DNA from: F1-60-MAGs104 sp964355975
Lineage (GTDB): Bacteria; Planctomycetota; Phycisphaerae; Phycisphaerales; SM1A02
Length of the DNA stretch: 64,000 bases
Direction of reading: 5' to 3'
Assembly (NCBI GenBank): GCA_964355975.1
Contig: CAYHFW010000008.1
Coordinates: 1-64,000, forward strand
The translations under genes were made by a program, and so were the position numbers. Numbering within the stretch: position 1 is the first letter of the stretch; each line of letters starts with the position of its first letter. Shown piece by piece: positions 33,976-42,570 of this stretch. The notes under the pieces are model-generated. The model searched no databases. It had not been told where the DNA came from and saw only the letters and a program-made list of their open reading frames with translations.

Positions 33976-35004
33976 ATGCCCCCCATGACCCCTCAAGATG
34001 ACCGTCTTGCGATCGCCCTCGAGGCAATATTGGCAGGACTTGGCGCCCTTCGGGAGGTGCTCAATGATCCGCGCGCGCGGGTTCCTGTCATCAAGAGCGA
34101 TGGATCGCCGGTGACGGCTGGTGACCTCGCGGTCCAAATGGCGGTCTGCGCCGTGCTCGCGAAGCGTTCGCCTGAGCTTGCGGTCGTGGGCGAAGAGGGG
34201 GAAGGAAGCGTCTCTGGCGAGGGGGGGGCTGAACTCTTAGATCGCGCGGTTGCAGCAGTGCGCGCGTCAATGGGGGCTGATGCGCCCGCAGATCCAGTCG
34301 AACTTCTCATGCAGCCGCCGAGGCAGCCGGGTGCGAAGTGGTGGACGGTCGATCCGATTGATGGCACGAAGGGATTTCGCAGCGCTCGGCACTACGCGCT
34401 CTGTCTGGCGCTTGTCGAATCAAGCAGAGCCACCGTCGGTGTGCTGAGTTGTCCAACGCTCGTCATGGGGCGCGACCCGCTCGAGATTGGTGCGGACTCG
34501 CAGAATGGAACGATCTATTGCGCCGTGCATGGACACGGAGCGTGGAAGTTTCAGCCGCGCGATGGACAACGTTCTGTGACCGAGCCGATGGTTGCGTTGC
34601 GAAGGCCCGCGCGCACTGCAACGACTCTTCGTGTCTGCGATTCGATCGAAGGAGGATCGCGCGCAGAACGTATGCGCGGAGTGATGACAGCAACTGGTCT
34701 CGTGTGGAATTCAATTGCGCTTGATAGCCAGTGCAAGTATGCGCTCGTTGCCGAGGGGGCGGCGGATTGTTTCATGCGCGTGCCAGGTTCGCGCGGCGCA
34801 GAAAAGGTTTGGGATCACGCTCCAGGAGCCGTTGTTGCACAAGAAGCGGGGGCATCGGTGAGCGATTTGTGCGGAAATCCGCTTGTTTTCGCGGGCGAGT
34901 CGCTCGACCGCAATGTGGGAACGCTCGCATGCGATCAAGAGATCGCACCGCTGATCCACAAGGTTGCGGCGCAGCAGTTCGGTGCGCAGGGATCGTCTCA
35001 TTGA
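33976..35004 (+). CDS. cysQ: 3'(2'),5'-bisphosphate nucleotidase / inositol-phosphatase-family protein
   Basis: A 342-residue Mg-dependent, Li-sensitive phosphatase-fold protein. Motifs are VGEEGEGSVSGEGG (metal Glu), WWTVDPIDGTKGFRSARHYA (the DPIDGTxxF signature) and EKVWDHAPGAVVAQEAGA (C-terminal Asp). The K-G-F after DGT and the overall length are closer to Hal2/CysQ-type PAP phosphatases than to inositol monophosphatase. It would recycle 3'-phosphoadenosine 5'-phosphate. The next gene's TTG start overlaps its stop (TTGA), so they form a two-gene unit. Confidence 0.88.
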   Translation: MPPMTPQDDRLAIALEAILAGLGALREVLNDPRARVPVIKSDGSPVTAGDLAVQMAVCAVLAKRSPELAVVGEEGEGSVSGEGGAELLDRAVAAVRASMGADAPADPVELLMQPPRQPGAKWWTVDPIDGTKGFRSARHYALCLALVESSRATVGVLSCPTLVMGRDPLEIGADSQNGTIYCAVHGHGAWKFQPRDGQRSVTEPMVALRRPARTATTLRVCDSIEGGSRAERMRGVMTATGLVWNSIALDSQCKYALVAEGAADCFMRVPGSRGAEKVWDHAPGAVVAQEAGASVSDLCGNPLVFAGESLDRNVGTLACDQEIAPLIHKVAAQQFGAQGSSH

Positions 35005-35957
35005 GAGTGGTCGCGAGGGGAGTCTTCGCATTCGCGTGTCTGTGCTTCCTCGCGTGGATGGTCGGTCGCATCGCAACAGACCGGTTCGCGCACTTGCAGT
35101 TCTTGCACTGGATTCCGACCGCCGCGGCGCTTGTGCTGACGCTCGTCTGCGCGTTGTCGGTGATCACGTCGAAGCGACGTTGGATGCGAAACACTCTCTG
35201 GGTACTCGTGTCGGTGCAGGGCGTTGTGTTCATCGCGCAAGACTTCGCGTTTGGGCGCGCGAGTGCTGAGAGCGCGTATGCAAATCAGCCAATCATTCGA
35301 ATCGCCCACTTCAATGCGAATTGCCCTGGAATACAGTCGGTGCCAATCGCCGCAGCCATCGCGCGCGCAGAGGCGGGCGCATTTCGCGGCATGCCCGCTG
35401 ATGTCTTGTTTCTCTCAGAGTGTGGAGCGCTTCTTGGCAGCGAGGCGATCGGCAGATATGCGCCGCAAGGCGCAACTGCGATACGCGTCGGCAGATTCGG
35501 CGTGATTTCGCGTGTGCCAATTCTTGAGGCGAATCCAATCTTTGATGATGGCATGAGCACTGCGGCACTCATTCGATTCGCGGCATGGCAGGGAAATCCT
35601 CCATGGAGCGCTCTGCTCGTTGACTTGCCCTCTGACCCAAGCACCCCTCGCATTGAGGTACTCACCAAGACACGCGCGCGGCTTGACGGGATGTCGATCG
35701 AGCCACCTCAAATGATCGTGGGAGATTTCAACAGTGCACGCGGAGGGTTCGCGCTACGGGCCTTCGCTCGTCACATGCATCACGCATTCGATGAGGGGGG
35801 AGTTGGGTTTGGTGGGACATACCCGCGCACATTGCCACTCTGGCATATTGATCACATGTTGCTCGCGTCGGAGGTCTGCGCGCGGCGGTACGAAATCGTC
35901 GACCTAGGAATTGGAAAACACCGCATGCAGACGGCGATCATTCAATTTCAAAAGTGA
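35001..35957 (+). CDS. Membrane-anchored endonuclease/exonuclease/phosphatase (EEP) family protein
   Basis: A 318-residue protein with three hydrophobic N-terminal helices (FAFACLCFLAWMVG; IPTAAALVLTLVCALSV; TLWVLVSVQGVVFI), then an EEP domain. Visible EEP marks are IIRIAHFNANCP (metal Asn), MIVGDFNSARGG (GDFN) and WHIDHMLLAS (terminal D-H). The usual early catalytic Glu is not obvious, though FLSECGALLG may supply it. The substrate could be nucleic acid, phospholipid or an inositol phosphate. The start is probably TTG at 35001, overlapping the upstream stop; a GTG at 35007 is an alternative. Confidence 0.8.
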   Translation: MRVVARGVFAFACLCFLAWMVGRIATDRFAHLQFLHWIPTAAALVLTLVCALSVITSKRRWMRNTLWVLVSVQGVVFIAQDFAFGRASAESAYANQPIIRIAHFNANCPGIQSVPIAAAIARAEAGAFRGMPADVLFLSECGALLGSEAIGRYAPQGATAIRVGRFGVISRVPILEANPIFDDGMSTAALIRFAAWQGNPPWSALLVDLPSDPSTPRIEVLTKTRARLDGMSIEPPQMIVGDFNSARGGFALRAFARHMHHAFDEGGVGFGGTYPRTLPLWHIDHMLLASEVCARRYEIVDLGIGKHRMQTAIIQFQK

Positions 35958-35975
35958 CCGAGCGTTGCGCTGGCG

Positions 35976-36755
35976 TCAGTGCTCGAACTTCGAGAGCTCA
36001 TTCCAGATTCGGTCATATGAGTCTTGAGTAGGTGCCGCATCGGTGGCTGTTTGAGTGAAGGTGGCTTGAAGGAGGAATGATGTGTCAGCCCAGTAACTCA
36101 CCGAGCCATCCGCGCGCAACCGATTCGCGCCGCTCTCATGATTGATGTCGGAAGCGGTGCGCATCCCATCGGTCACGAGGACATCCAAGCCGCACTGCCA
36201 GAGTCTGCGCATTGTGTGTTTGCGATGGTTGTTGTCGCCAACGAAGTGGTAGTTGCAGTAGATGCGGTGCGGTGAATCTCGGCGAATCTCGCCTTCGTAC
36301 ACGTGCTCACAATGATCACCGTGGTGGCACGGGCAATACAAAACAGTGGTCGAGTCGGTGTACATCTTCGAGTCGCCAACCAGTCTTCCAAGCCCATCCC
36401 AGTGGCCCATACTCGCAGTCGCATCGATGCCGGTGGTGAGAGCCATCATCTCGTGTGGAGAGGGAGTCTCGTCATCGTCAAAGATTGTCGCGGGCAATTG
36501 TTCTTCGTTGTGGAGTGCATAGAGGTAGAGCCCGACACCGATCTGACGAAGATTCGAACTACATTGGGTTCGTCGCGCACCGTTGCGCGCACTGCCGAGT
36601 CCAGGCAGGAGCACTCCCATCAGGATCGTGACGATCGACAGAGTCACAAGCAATTCAACAATTGTAAATCCGCGATTCGAGAGTGATGCAAACACACCAC
36701 GCACTCGCGCACGTCTTTGGCACAACCGAAAATAACCGATCGGTCTCAGGGACAT
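35976..36755 (-). CDS. Type II secretion / type IV pilin-like prepilin
   Basis: A 259-residue protein with a prepilin leader ending RGFTIVELLVTLSIVTILMG, where cleavage follows Gly near residue 29, and then one hydrophobic helix. The rest is a globular domain with several cysteines and histidines (LYCPCHHGDHCEHVYEG; RRLWQCGLDVLVTDGM) that may bind metal. Planctomycetes encode dozens of such H-x9-DG or GspG/H-type prepilins. The start at 36755 has GGAG upstream. The gene is alone, divergent from the ECF sigma factor. Confidence 0.85.
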   Translation of the reverse strand: MSLRPIGYFRLCQRRARVRGVFASLSNRGFTIVELLVTLSIVTILMGVLLPGLGSARNGARRTQCSSNLRQIGVGLYLYALHNEEQLPATIFDDDETPSPHEMMALTTGIDATASMGHWDGLGRLVGDSKMYTDSTTVLYCPCHHGDHCEHVYEGEIRRDSPHRIYCNYHFVGDNNHRKHTMRRLWQCGLDVLVTDGMRTASDINHESGANRLRADGSVSYWADTSFLLQATFTQTATDAAPTQDSYDRIWNELSKFEH

Positions 36756-37088
36756 TGTGACTCCACCGTAAAAACGGCCCACTTCCCTAACGCCGGCGTA
36801 TTGTGCCACAGCAGTAGGCGAATGTGAAGTAATCGTTGTCGGTTTTCAAGATTTTCAAGAAATAGGTCCCCCAGCCGCGTCCTTCGGCGAACAGCTGCCT
36901 CAGGCAAAAATGAAAAAAAAGGTGGATGATTTGCTTTTGCCCCTGCCTGGGGCATCTTGGCGGTAGAGAGGAGAAGATGGACCTCTCTTTGGTCGTTCTC
37001 CGTGGGGGAGAACCTCAAGGTTGTTTGGAAGGAACTGCTTTTCCATCAAGTGTTTGGCGACTCGCTAGGCGAGGCGTTTGGAGTGGAA
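36756..37088. other. Divergent intergenic region, 333 bp, with a strong-SD leader frame and a small palindrome
   Basis: Separates the prepilin gene and the ECF sigma gene. At 36938-36954 is a TGCCCC/GGGGCA palindrome. At 36968-36973 GAGGAG precedes an ATG at 36976 that opens a 55-codon frame (MDLSLVVLRGGEPQ onward) ending at 37144, inside the sigma gene in another frame. It may be a leader peptide, or chance. No clear -35/-10 pair could be assigned. Confidence 0.45.
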
Positions 37089-37643
37089 ATGGGAATCGAA
37101 AACGAAGATTGGATGTTGATGCAGAAGATTGCGCAGGGCAATGAAGTTGCCGTGCGGACGCTGTATGACCGTTTCGGGAGCCTTGTTTTTCGCAACGCAT
37201 GTCAGGTTCTCGGCTCGGTCGCCGAGGCAGAAGACGCCACACAAGAGGTCTTTGTGCAAATCTGGCGAACTGCGGATCGCTACGACCCAACGCGCGCCAA
37301 ACTCGTGACTTGGGTGATGCTGATCTCTCGCCGAATGCTTATTGACCGCCTTCGCCGCAGAATGGTTCGCCCAGCCGCAATGTCGCTCGACGAAGGGTTG
37401 CATGACACTTCGAGCGCGCCTGTTCAAGATTCTGAAGTGAAAGAGGGAAGTGCGACCGTCCGCCGCCGGATGAGTGAACTTCCAGAACTTCAGAGAGAAG
37501 TCATCGAACGAGTCTATTTGCAGGGATATTCGCTTCGCGAAGTCGCGGAACAGCGCAATATGCCCGTTGGAACGATCAAAAGTGCGCTGAGCCGTGGATT
37601 ATCCCGACTTCGCGACAAGTTTGGCATCGAACAAACTGGCTGA
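37089..37643 (+). CDS. ECF-type RNA polymerase sigma factor (SigK-like)
   Basis: A 184-residue group 4 sigma factor. Region 2 is AVRTLYDRFGSLVFRNACQV through EDATQEVFVQIWRTADRYDP, with LVTWVMLISRRMLIDRLRRR. Region 4 is LPELQREVIERVYLQGYSLR, then EVAEQRNMPVGTIKSALSRG. The pattern matches the SigK/RskA group. The ATG at 37089 with GGAG at 37080-37083 is preferred; the frame continues upstream to a TTG without homology. The next gene encodes a membrane anti-sigma factor after a 224-bp spacer, unusually long for such a pair. Confidence 0.93.
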   Translation: MGIENEDWMLMQKIAQGNEVAVRTLYDRFGSLVFRNACQVLGSVAEAEDATQEVFVQIWRTADRYDPTRAKLVTWVMLISRRMLIDRLRRRMVRPAAMSLDEGLHDTSSAPVQDSEVKEGSATVRRRMSELPELQREVIERVYLQGYSLREVAEQRNMPVGTIKSALSRGLSRLRDKFGIEQTG

Positions 37644-37867
37644 TCAAGCGATTGATTGCCATGTTTGTGAAAGGTTGAGGGAATGTTGCGGCAAAAGGGA
37701 GCCGCAATCCGTATCGGTTTCGTAGAGGGAACGGCTGGCTCTGTGCCAGTCTCCTCAGGAGGACTGTGCGCCGGTTGGCTCGCAGTGGGAAAAAGGGACT
37801 GGCGATCGGTTCGCCATATATCCCGGACTGAGGGTTGAGGGACCTTCAGTATTAGCCAGAGGTGTAT
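37644..37867 (+). promoter_or_regulatory. Structured 224-bp spacer between sigma and anti-sigma genes
   Basis: Contains three stem-loops: TTGCGGC/GCCGCAA with an 8-nt loop (37686-37707); a bulged CAGTCTCC/GGAGGACTG hairpin (about 37747-37766); and TGGCGA/TCGCCA with loop TCGGT (37800-37816). None has a proper U-tract, so they are not standard terminators. AGAGG just before 37868 is the anti-sigma ribosome-binding site. Confidence 0.55.
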
Positions 37868-38794
37868 ATGGCAAGTTGCCCATCGAATCGTGAAGAAATT
37901 TTTGAGCTCGCACAGTTAGAAATTCTCGGAGCATTGGAGAGCGCTGACGGTGCACGCCTAGAACGTCTCTTTCGGGAGGCGGCTCCAGCGGTGCAGCGTG
38001 AAGTCGTCGATTTGCAGGCCTCGTTGGCGGTGCAGTCGGTTTTGCTCCCGGTGATCGAGCCTGAGCGATCGCTGCGCCTTCGTGTGCTGGCGTCTGTAGC
38101 CCAAGCTGTTGAAGCAACGGATGCAGAACTGGCCCCAATCGCATCGATTGGTCGTCCAGTCGCGGCTTCGCGCGCATTGAAGAGCCCATTTGAATCAGAG
38201 TCGAACACTTCGGCTCATGCAAGTCATGCAGGTCATGCAAGCGAACCACTGCCCGAACTCGCAGAGAGCCGTTGGCGCAAGTCTGCTCGATACTGGCGCG
38301 CCGCGTGCATCGCAGCGATCGCTTGTCTTGCGGCTGTCATGGTGTTCCAGGTCGCGACCGCGCGTCAAGCTGCTCGCATCGGCGAACTCGCACTTCAGAA
38401 CTCGATCTCCGACGAACTCACCAGCATGCTTGGGAAGGGTCGCAAGAGTTTGACTGCAGTCCTCGATGAGGGATGCATCGTCAAGGGTCTCGTTGGCATG
38501 ACCGTTCGCGATAATGGTTCTGTCACCGTGGCGCTGACACCAACGCTTGATGAAGTTCGAATCGTTTGGATCGATCTCGCGCTTGGCCAGACCGTCTCGC
38601 TGCAATCCATCGATCGTCAGTCTGGCACCATCCAAACCGTCGGAACATTTGTGATCGAACACCAACTTGGTGGCACTGACCTCAAACTTCCAACGGGCGC
38701 TGCGAACGCCAACTCCGATTGGCGAGTGATCGATCAGCGCGGTTCAGTGCTGTTCACATCTCGGCTCGCAAGCGAATCCGCTTCGGGGCGCTGA
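37868..38794 (+). CDS. Membrane anti-sigma factor (RskA-like)
   Basis: A 308-residue single-pass membrane protein paired with the ECF sigma factor. The N-terminal 100 residues (FELAQLEILGALESADGARL) form a helical anti-sigma domain of the RskA type, without a CxxC zinc site. A Ser/His/Ala linker made of 9-bp repeats follows (HASHAGHAS), then one membrane helix near residues 143-163 (ACIAAIACLAAVMVFQVA). The outer part (from about 165) is an RskA-C-like beta domain, ending with LPTGAANANSDWRVIDQRG. Such proteins are usually cut by a site-1 protease and RseP; an RseP is encoded at 22241-24376. Confidence 0.85.
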   Translation: MASCPSNREEIFELAQLEILGALESADGARLERLFREAAPAVQREVVDLQASLAVQSVLLPVIEPERSLRLRVLASVAQAVEATDAELAPIASIGRPVAASRALKSPFESESNTSAHASHAGHASEPLPELAESRWRKSARYWRAACIAAIACLAAVMVFQVATARQAARIGELALQNSISDELTSMLGKGRKSLTAVLDEGCIVKGLVGMTVRDNGSVTVALTPTLDEVRIVWIDLALGQTVSLQSIDRQSGTIQTVGTFVIEHQLGGTDLKLPTGAANANSDWRVIDQRGSVLFTSRLASESASGR

Positions 38795-38844
38795 TGGGCC
38801 AGCAGGGCACGCTCGGCCCTCGTCAGTTCTAAGAGAATTCACCC

Positions 38845-38877
38845 AAAACACTCGCACCTCGGTGTGAGTGTTTTTTT
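38845..38877 (+). terminator. Rho-independent terminator of the anti-sigma gene
   Basis: Stem AACACTCGCAC/GTGTGAGTGTT (one mismatch), loop CTCG, then an uninterrupted T-run to 38877. It ends the sigma/anti-sigma unit. Confidence 0.88.
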
Positions 38878-39100
38878 GCCCACGCCAGCGCGATCGCTTC
38901 GCGCCCGACCAGCGCGATTGTGGAAACGAACCCACCCTCGCACCAACACTCATTCTTTGGAAGGAATGGCCCGCTCAGTGATGCGTTTCTTCCAAAGCAC
39001 GGGTTTTGGCACGAAGATTTCGGCGCGATTGTGGAAACGAACCGAGGGCGAGCGAGCGCGAGCAAATGCACGCCACCGTGGCGGCTTTTTCAGCTGCGCG
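38878..39100. repeat. Structured intergenic region with 21-bp direct repeats around an inverted repeat
   Basis: Non-coding 223 bp between the terminator and the ABC-F gene. A direct repeat, GCGCGATTGTGGAAACGAACC (38912-38932) and GCGCGATTGTGGAAACGAACC (39023-39043), brackets a 9-bp inverted repeat, CTTTGGAAG (38955-38963) and CTTCCAAAG (38989-38997). A short GC stem with a T-run (about 39071-39090) lies at the right end. Short frames across it have no recognisable product. Confidence 0.75.
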
Positions 39101-41125
39101 TCAGACGACTGATCGTCGCAGCCACTCCTCTTCAAGGCGCGACTTCTGGCTCTCGACAGTCGTGCGCTCATCGAGCAGTGCGTTGGTTTGCTTGCGGTCT
39201 GCGTAGACCTCGGGGTCGCCGAGTTTCGCATCGATAGCAGCAAGTTTTGCAGTCATCGCCTGCACGCGCGATTCGAGTTCATCGAGTGGAAAACTCGAAA
39301 GCGGATTGCGTCCGTCGGATGCGCGCGCTTGCGAATTGGGCGACCCCTTCTTTGCGTGCGAAGCCTGCTTCGAGACGGGTTTGGCGATTGGCTTGGCAAC
39401 AGGTTTGGCAATCGGAGCGGCGACGGGTGCGCTCTTGGCCACCACCGCATCCTTCTTTGTTGCAGGAGCGGCTTCGCTCGCCACACGCTGCGCGTCAAAC
39501 TCGGCGTACGTGCCTTGAAAGAGTCGCCACTTTCCATCGCCATCGAGCGAGAGAATCTGACTGCAGGTCGCGGTCAACAGCGCTCGATCATGGCTGACAA
39601 GTATCAATGTGCCGTCGTATCCACCTTCATCTGCAGGCAGCGAGAGAGCCTGCTCGAGTCGCTCTGCGCTTGGGATATCGAGATGGTTCGAGGGCTCATC
39701 GAGGATGAGAAGATTGTGTGCGCCTGCGACGAGGCCCGCCAACACGGCGCGCGCGCGCTCGCCACCCGAGAGCGATCCAAGAAGTGCCTCTTGAGCGCCT
39801 CCCGAGAAGAGAAATGCGCCAGCAAGGTCGCGCGCTTCTTGTTCGGAGAGCCGCTCTCCGTTGGCGCGCGGTGGAACGGTGAGTTGCAAGTGGCGCCAGA
39901 CCTCGTGCGTCTTGTCGAGATGATCGTGCGTCTGTCGAAACCATCCAACAGACAAGCGAGGGCTGCGCTTGAGCGATCCTGTATCTGAGCGTTCATCACC
40001 CATCAGGATGCGCAGAAGTGTCGTCTTTCCAGTGCCGTTCGCGCCAACGATGCCGAGACGATCGCCTGGTTTCAATGTCAGTTCGAAGTCGCGCAGCAGG
40101 ACGCGCGGTCCAAATGCCTTTGAGACATCGTGCGCTGAGACGACGACGTCACCGACACGCTCTGCGCGCGGCAATTGCAATCGCATGACATCGAAGTCGA
40201 CTGGTCGTTCGACGAGGTTGTCGCGCTGAAATCGCTCGAGGCGCGTCGCTCGTCCTTTCGCTTGGCGTGCCCTCTGACCAGCCTTGTAGCGAGCGATATA
40301 TGCCTCTTCGCGTGAAATCTTGTCTTGCTGTTTGTCATGGATGCGCTGCTGTGTGAGCGCACGCTCACGCCGAAGAACTGTGAAGTCTGCGTAGTTGCCG
40401 GGATACTCTCGAATGCTCGAATCATGAATCTCGATGATGCGTGAGACAACACGATCGAGAAGCCATCGATCGTGGCTGACAACCAAGACAGCACCTGGAA
40501 ACTCATCGGCGAGGAAATCTTCGAGCCACCTGCGCCCCTCGATGTCTAAGTGGTTGGTCGGTTCGTCGAGAAGAAGCAGATCGGGTTCTTCAAGGAGCAA
40601 GCGCGCGAGGCCAGCGCGCGCGCGTTGGCCTCCGGAGAGTTTGCTGACGAGTGTTGAGAACTGCGCATCGACGAATCCGAGTCCATGCAAGACCGCATCG
40701 ATCTTGTAGTCAACGGCGTAGCCACCTCCACGTTCGAACTCAGCGTCGAGCGCCGCTTGCCGGGCGAGAAGCCGCTCGAGATCATTGGCGCCTGCATGCG
40801 AGAGGGCCTCATAGACGCCGTCGAGTTCATGGCGGATCTCGTGCAGTCGCGTGAATGCTCGTCCCGCAGCCTCGCGCAGTGTGTCGGTGGGGTCGATGTT
40901 GGGATCCTGTGTCAGAAATCCGATGCGACAGTTGCGCTGGATGCCGACAATTCCAGCATCGGGCTTTGATTGCCCCGAGAGGAGGCGCATCAACGTGCTC
41001 TTGCCGCAACCGTTTCGTCCCACGAGGCCGAGTTTTTCTCCAGGCTCAATTGAGAGCGTCGCACCATCAAGAAGGAGGCGGGTTCCATGTCCAAAGCGGA
41101 CATTCGTCAACGTGGCAATCGGCAT
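39101..41125 (-). CDS. uup: ABC-F family ATPase (Uup-like translation factor)
   Basis: A soluble protein of 674 residues with two ABC domains, no membrane part, and a role probably at the ribosome. Domain 1 has GLVGRNGCGKSTLMRLL, LSGGQRARAGLARLLLEEPD and LLLLDEPTNHLDIEG. Domain 2 has GIVGANGTGKTTLLRIL and SGGERARAVLAG with LLILDEPSNHLDIPS. The P-site tRNA interaction linker lies between them. An Ala/Lys/Pro linker (VAKPIAKPVSK) leads to a C-terminal coiled coil (ELESRVQAMTAKLAAIDAKL), as in Uup. It is divergent from the next gene by 30 bp. Confidence 0.93.
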   Translation of the reverse strand: MPIATLTNVRFGHGTRLLLDGATLSIEPGEKLGLVGRNGCGKSTLMRLLSGQSKPDAGIVGIQRNCRIGFLTQDPNIDPTDTLREAAGRAFTRLHEIRHELDGVYEALSHAGANDLERLLARQAALDAEFERGGGYAVDYKIDAVLHGLGFVDAQFSTLVSKLSGGQRARAGLARLLLEEPDLLLLDEPTNHLDIEGRRWLEDFLADEFPGAVLVVSHDRWLLDRVVSRIIEIHDSSIREYPGNYADFTVLRRERALTQQRIHDKQQDKISREEAYIARYKAGQRARQAKGRATRLERFQRDNLVERPVDFDVMRLQLPRAERVGDVVVSAHDVSKAFGPRVLLRDFELTLKPGDRLGIVGANGTGKTTLLRILMGDERSDTGSLKRSPRLSVGWFRQTHDHLDKTHEVWRHLQLTVPPRANGERLSEQEARDLAGAFLFSGGAQEALLGSLSGGERARAVLAGLVAGAHNLLILDEPSNHLDIPSAERLEQALSLPADEGGYDGTLILVSHDRALLTATCSQILSLDGDGKWRLFQGTYAEFDAQRVASEAAPATKKDAVVAKSAPVAAPIAKPVAKPIAKPVSKQASHAKKGSPNSQARASDGRNPLSSFPLDELESRVQAMTAKLAAIDAKLGDPEVYADRKQTNALLDERTTVESQKSRLEEEWLRRSVV

Positions 41126-41155
41126 CCGCCGATACTACGCGGCTACTCTCTGGCA

Positions 41156-41647
41156 ATGAGTGGAATGTTGAATCAACCCCGCACTTGGATCTCGCGCTGG
41201 CGTGGGATGCGGTTGATCATCATGCCGGTCGTGATTCTTGGGGTGGGATTCTGGATCTCGTCGGTGCAGTCGCGCACCGCTGAGCACGAATCGGACCGCG
41301 TGCAACTTTTCTTGAGACAGGTGCTCGAGGAATCGGCGCGTGATCCGGCGCAGTTCTCGAATGCGCTCAGCGCAAGCGATCCGCTGCTTGTCGAAGAGTT
41401 TCGGGGGCGACTGCAGCGCGCGGTGCGTGAGTCGCGCCACCATGTGCCGCGGGTGGTCGTGCGCGTGGGAGATTTCGGCGCGGGTGCCGCAGGAAGCGCA
41501 ACTCATACGGCGATTGCCTGCTACGAGGATGGCACCCAGATCGCGGTGCGCGTGGTCGCGACGCCTGGCGATTCGCAACTGCGCCTTGTGGGTGTTTTCA
41601 CGCCAGAACTTGCTGATTTCGCACCGTACGCCGAGGGTGCAAAGTGA
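41156..41647 (+). CDS. Membrane-anchored hypothetical protein
   Basis: A 163-residue protein with one N-terminal membrane helix (LIIMPVVILGVGFWISSV, about residues 20-37) and an extracytoplasmic, Arg-rich helical region (RVQLFLRQVLEESARDP), then a small beta-rich end (HTAIACYEDGTQIAVRVVAT). I do not recognise a family. Its stop overlaps the GTG start of the aminotransferase gene (GTGA), so the two are translationally coupled, although no functional link is evident. Confidence 0.75.
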   Translation: MSGMLNQPRTWISRWRGMRLIIMPVVILGVGFWISSVQSRTAEHESDRVQLFLRQVLEESARDPAQFSNALSASDPLLVEEFRGRLQRAVRESRHHVPRVVVRVGDFGAGAAGSATHTAIACYEDGTQIAVRVVATPGDSQLRLVGVFTPELADFAPYAEGAK

Positions 41648-42570
41648 AAATCTGGCTCAATGGACGCTTCGTTGAGATGGCCGATGCGAAGGTCTCACTC
41701 TTCGATGCGGGGCTGCAGCATGGAGTCGGGCTTTTCGAGACGATGACCGCGCGCAACGGAAGCATCTTTCGGGTGATGCAGCATCTCGATCGCCTCAAGA
41801 CTTCAGCGGTGCACTTGGGATTGCTTGAGGTCTTGCAACTCGAGCCGCTCGCGGATGCGATCGCTCTGACGCTCGAGAAGAATCAGGTGGCTCAGGCGCG
41901 CGTGCGTCTCACCCTGACGGCTGGCGACCTGCGCATGCTCAAGTCTCCGGGAGTTGCGAGCGAGGCGCAGAGAAGCGATCCGACGATTGCGATTGTTGTT
42001 CAGCCGCCGACGCCCTATCCGGCAGAACTCTTCGCGCGTGGTGTGCGCGTCTGCGTTGCCGAAGCGCGCTTGAATGCACAGGATCCATTCGCGGGACACA
42101 AGACCATCTGGTATTGGCCGCGGCTTGCCGAATTGCAGCGCGCAGCGGCAACGGGAAGTTCAGAGTCGATCTTTTTCACAAACACGAATCGTGTTGCATG
42201 CGGAGCAGTCAGCAACGTGTTCGTCGTGTCGCGTGGAGTGGTTCGCACTCCACCTGCGCGCGGCGAGGGGGGCACGACCACCGCGCCCGTCTTGCCCGGA
42301 GTCACGCGCAGTGTTCTGCTCGAGTGTGCAAAAGAGTCTGGAATAGCGGTCGAAATTCAAGAACTCACCATCGACGATCTTCTCACGGCCGACGAGGTGT
42401 TTCTGACGAATTCAAGTTGGGGAGTGCTCGCCGTGGCGGCGGTCGAACGCACCGCGATCGGTGCCGGAGTTCCTGGACCAGGTGCGCAGGCACTGCGGAC
42501 GAAGTACCTCGAGGTTGTCGAGCGCGAAACGGATGAGTCGCGCGCCGACCGCGCTACTGGTGCCGAATGA
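41644..42570 (+). CDS. Class IV PLP aminotransferase (4-amino-4-deoxychorismate lyase / branched-chain aminotransferase family)
   Basis: A 308-residue fold-type IV PLP enzyme: WLNGRFVEMADAKVSLFDAG at the start, the PLP-Lys in DPFAGHKTIWYWPRL, and FFTNTNRVACGAVSNVFVV with PVLPGVTRSVLLECAKESG near the end. These marks are shared by PabC (folate), IlvE and D-amino-acid aminotransferase. The GHKTxxYWP segment slightly favours PabC. The start is a GTG overlapping the previous stop. Its 3' end overlaps the next minus-strand gene by 17 bp. Confidence 0.85.
   Translation: MKIWLNGRFVEMADAKVSLFDAGLQHGVGLFETMTARNGSIFRVMQHLDRLKTSAVHLGLLEVLQLEPLADAIALTLEKNQVAQARVRLTLTAGDLRMLKSPGVASEAQRSDPTIAIVVQPPTPYPAELFARGVRVCVAEARLNAQDPFAGHKTIWYWPRLAELQRAAATGSSESIFFTNTNRVACGAVSNVFVVSRGVVRTPPARGEGGTTTAPVLPGVTRSVLLECAKESGIAVEIQELTIDDLLTADEVFLTNSSWGVLAVAAVERTAIGAGVPGPGAQALRTKYLEVVERETDESRADRATGAE

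Noticed and set aside
34731..35000. Upstream extension of the EEP-family gene to 34731
   Set aside because: The extension overlaps the CysQ-like gene in another frame and has no homology; the membrane helices begin right after 35001.
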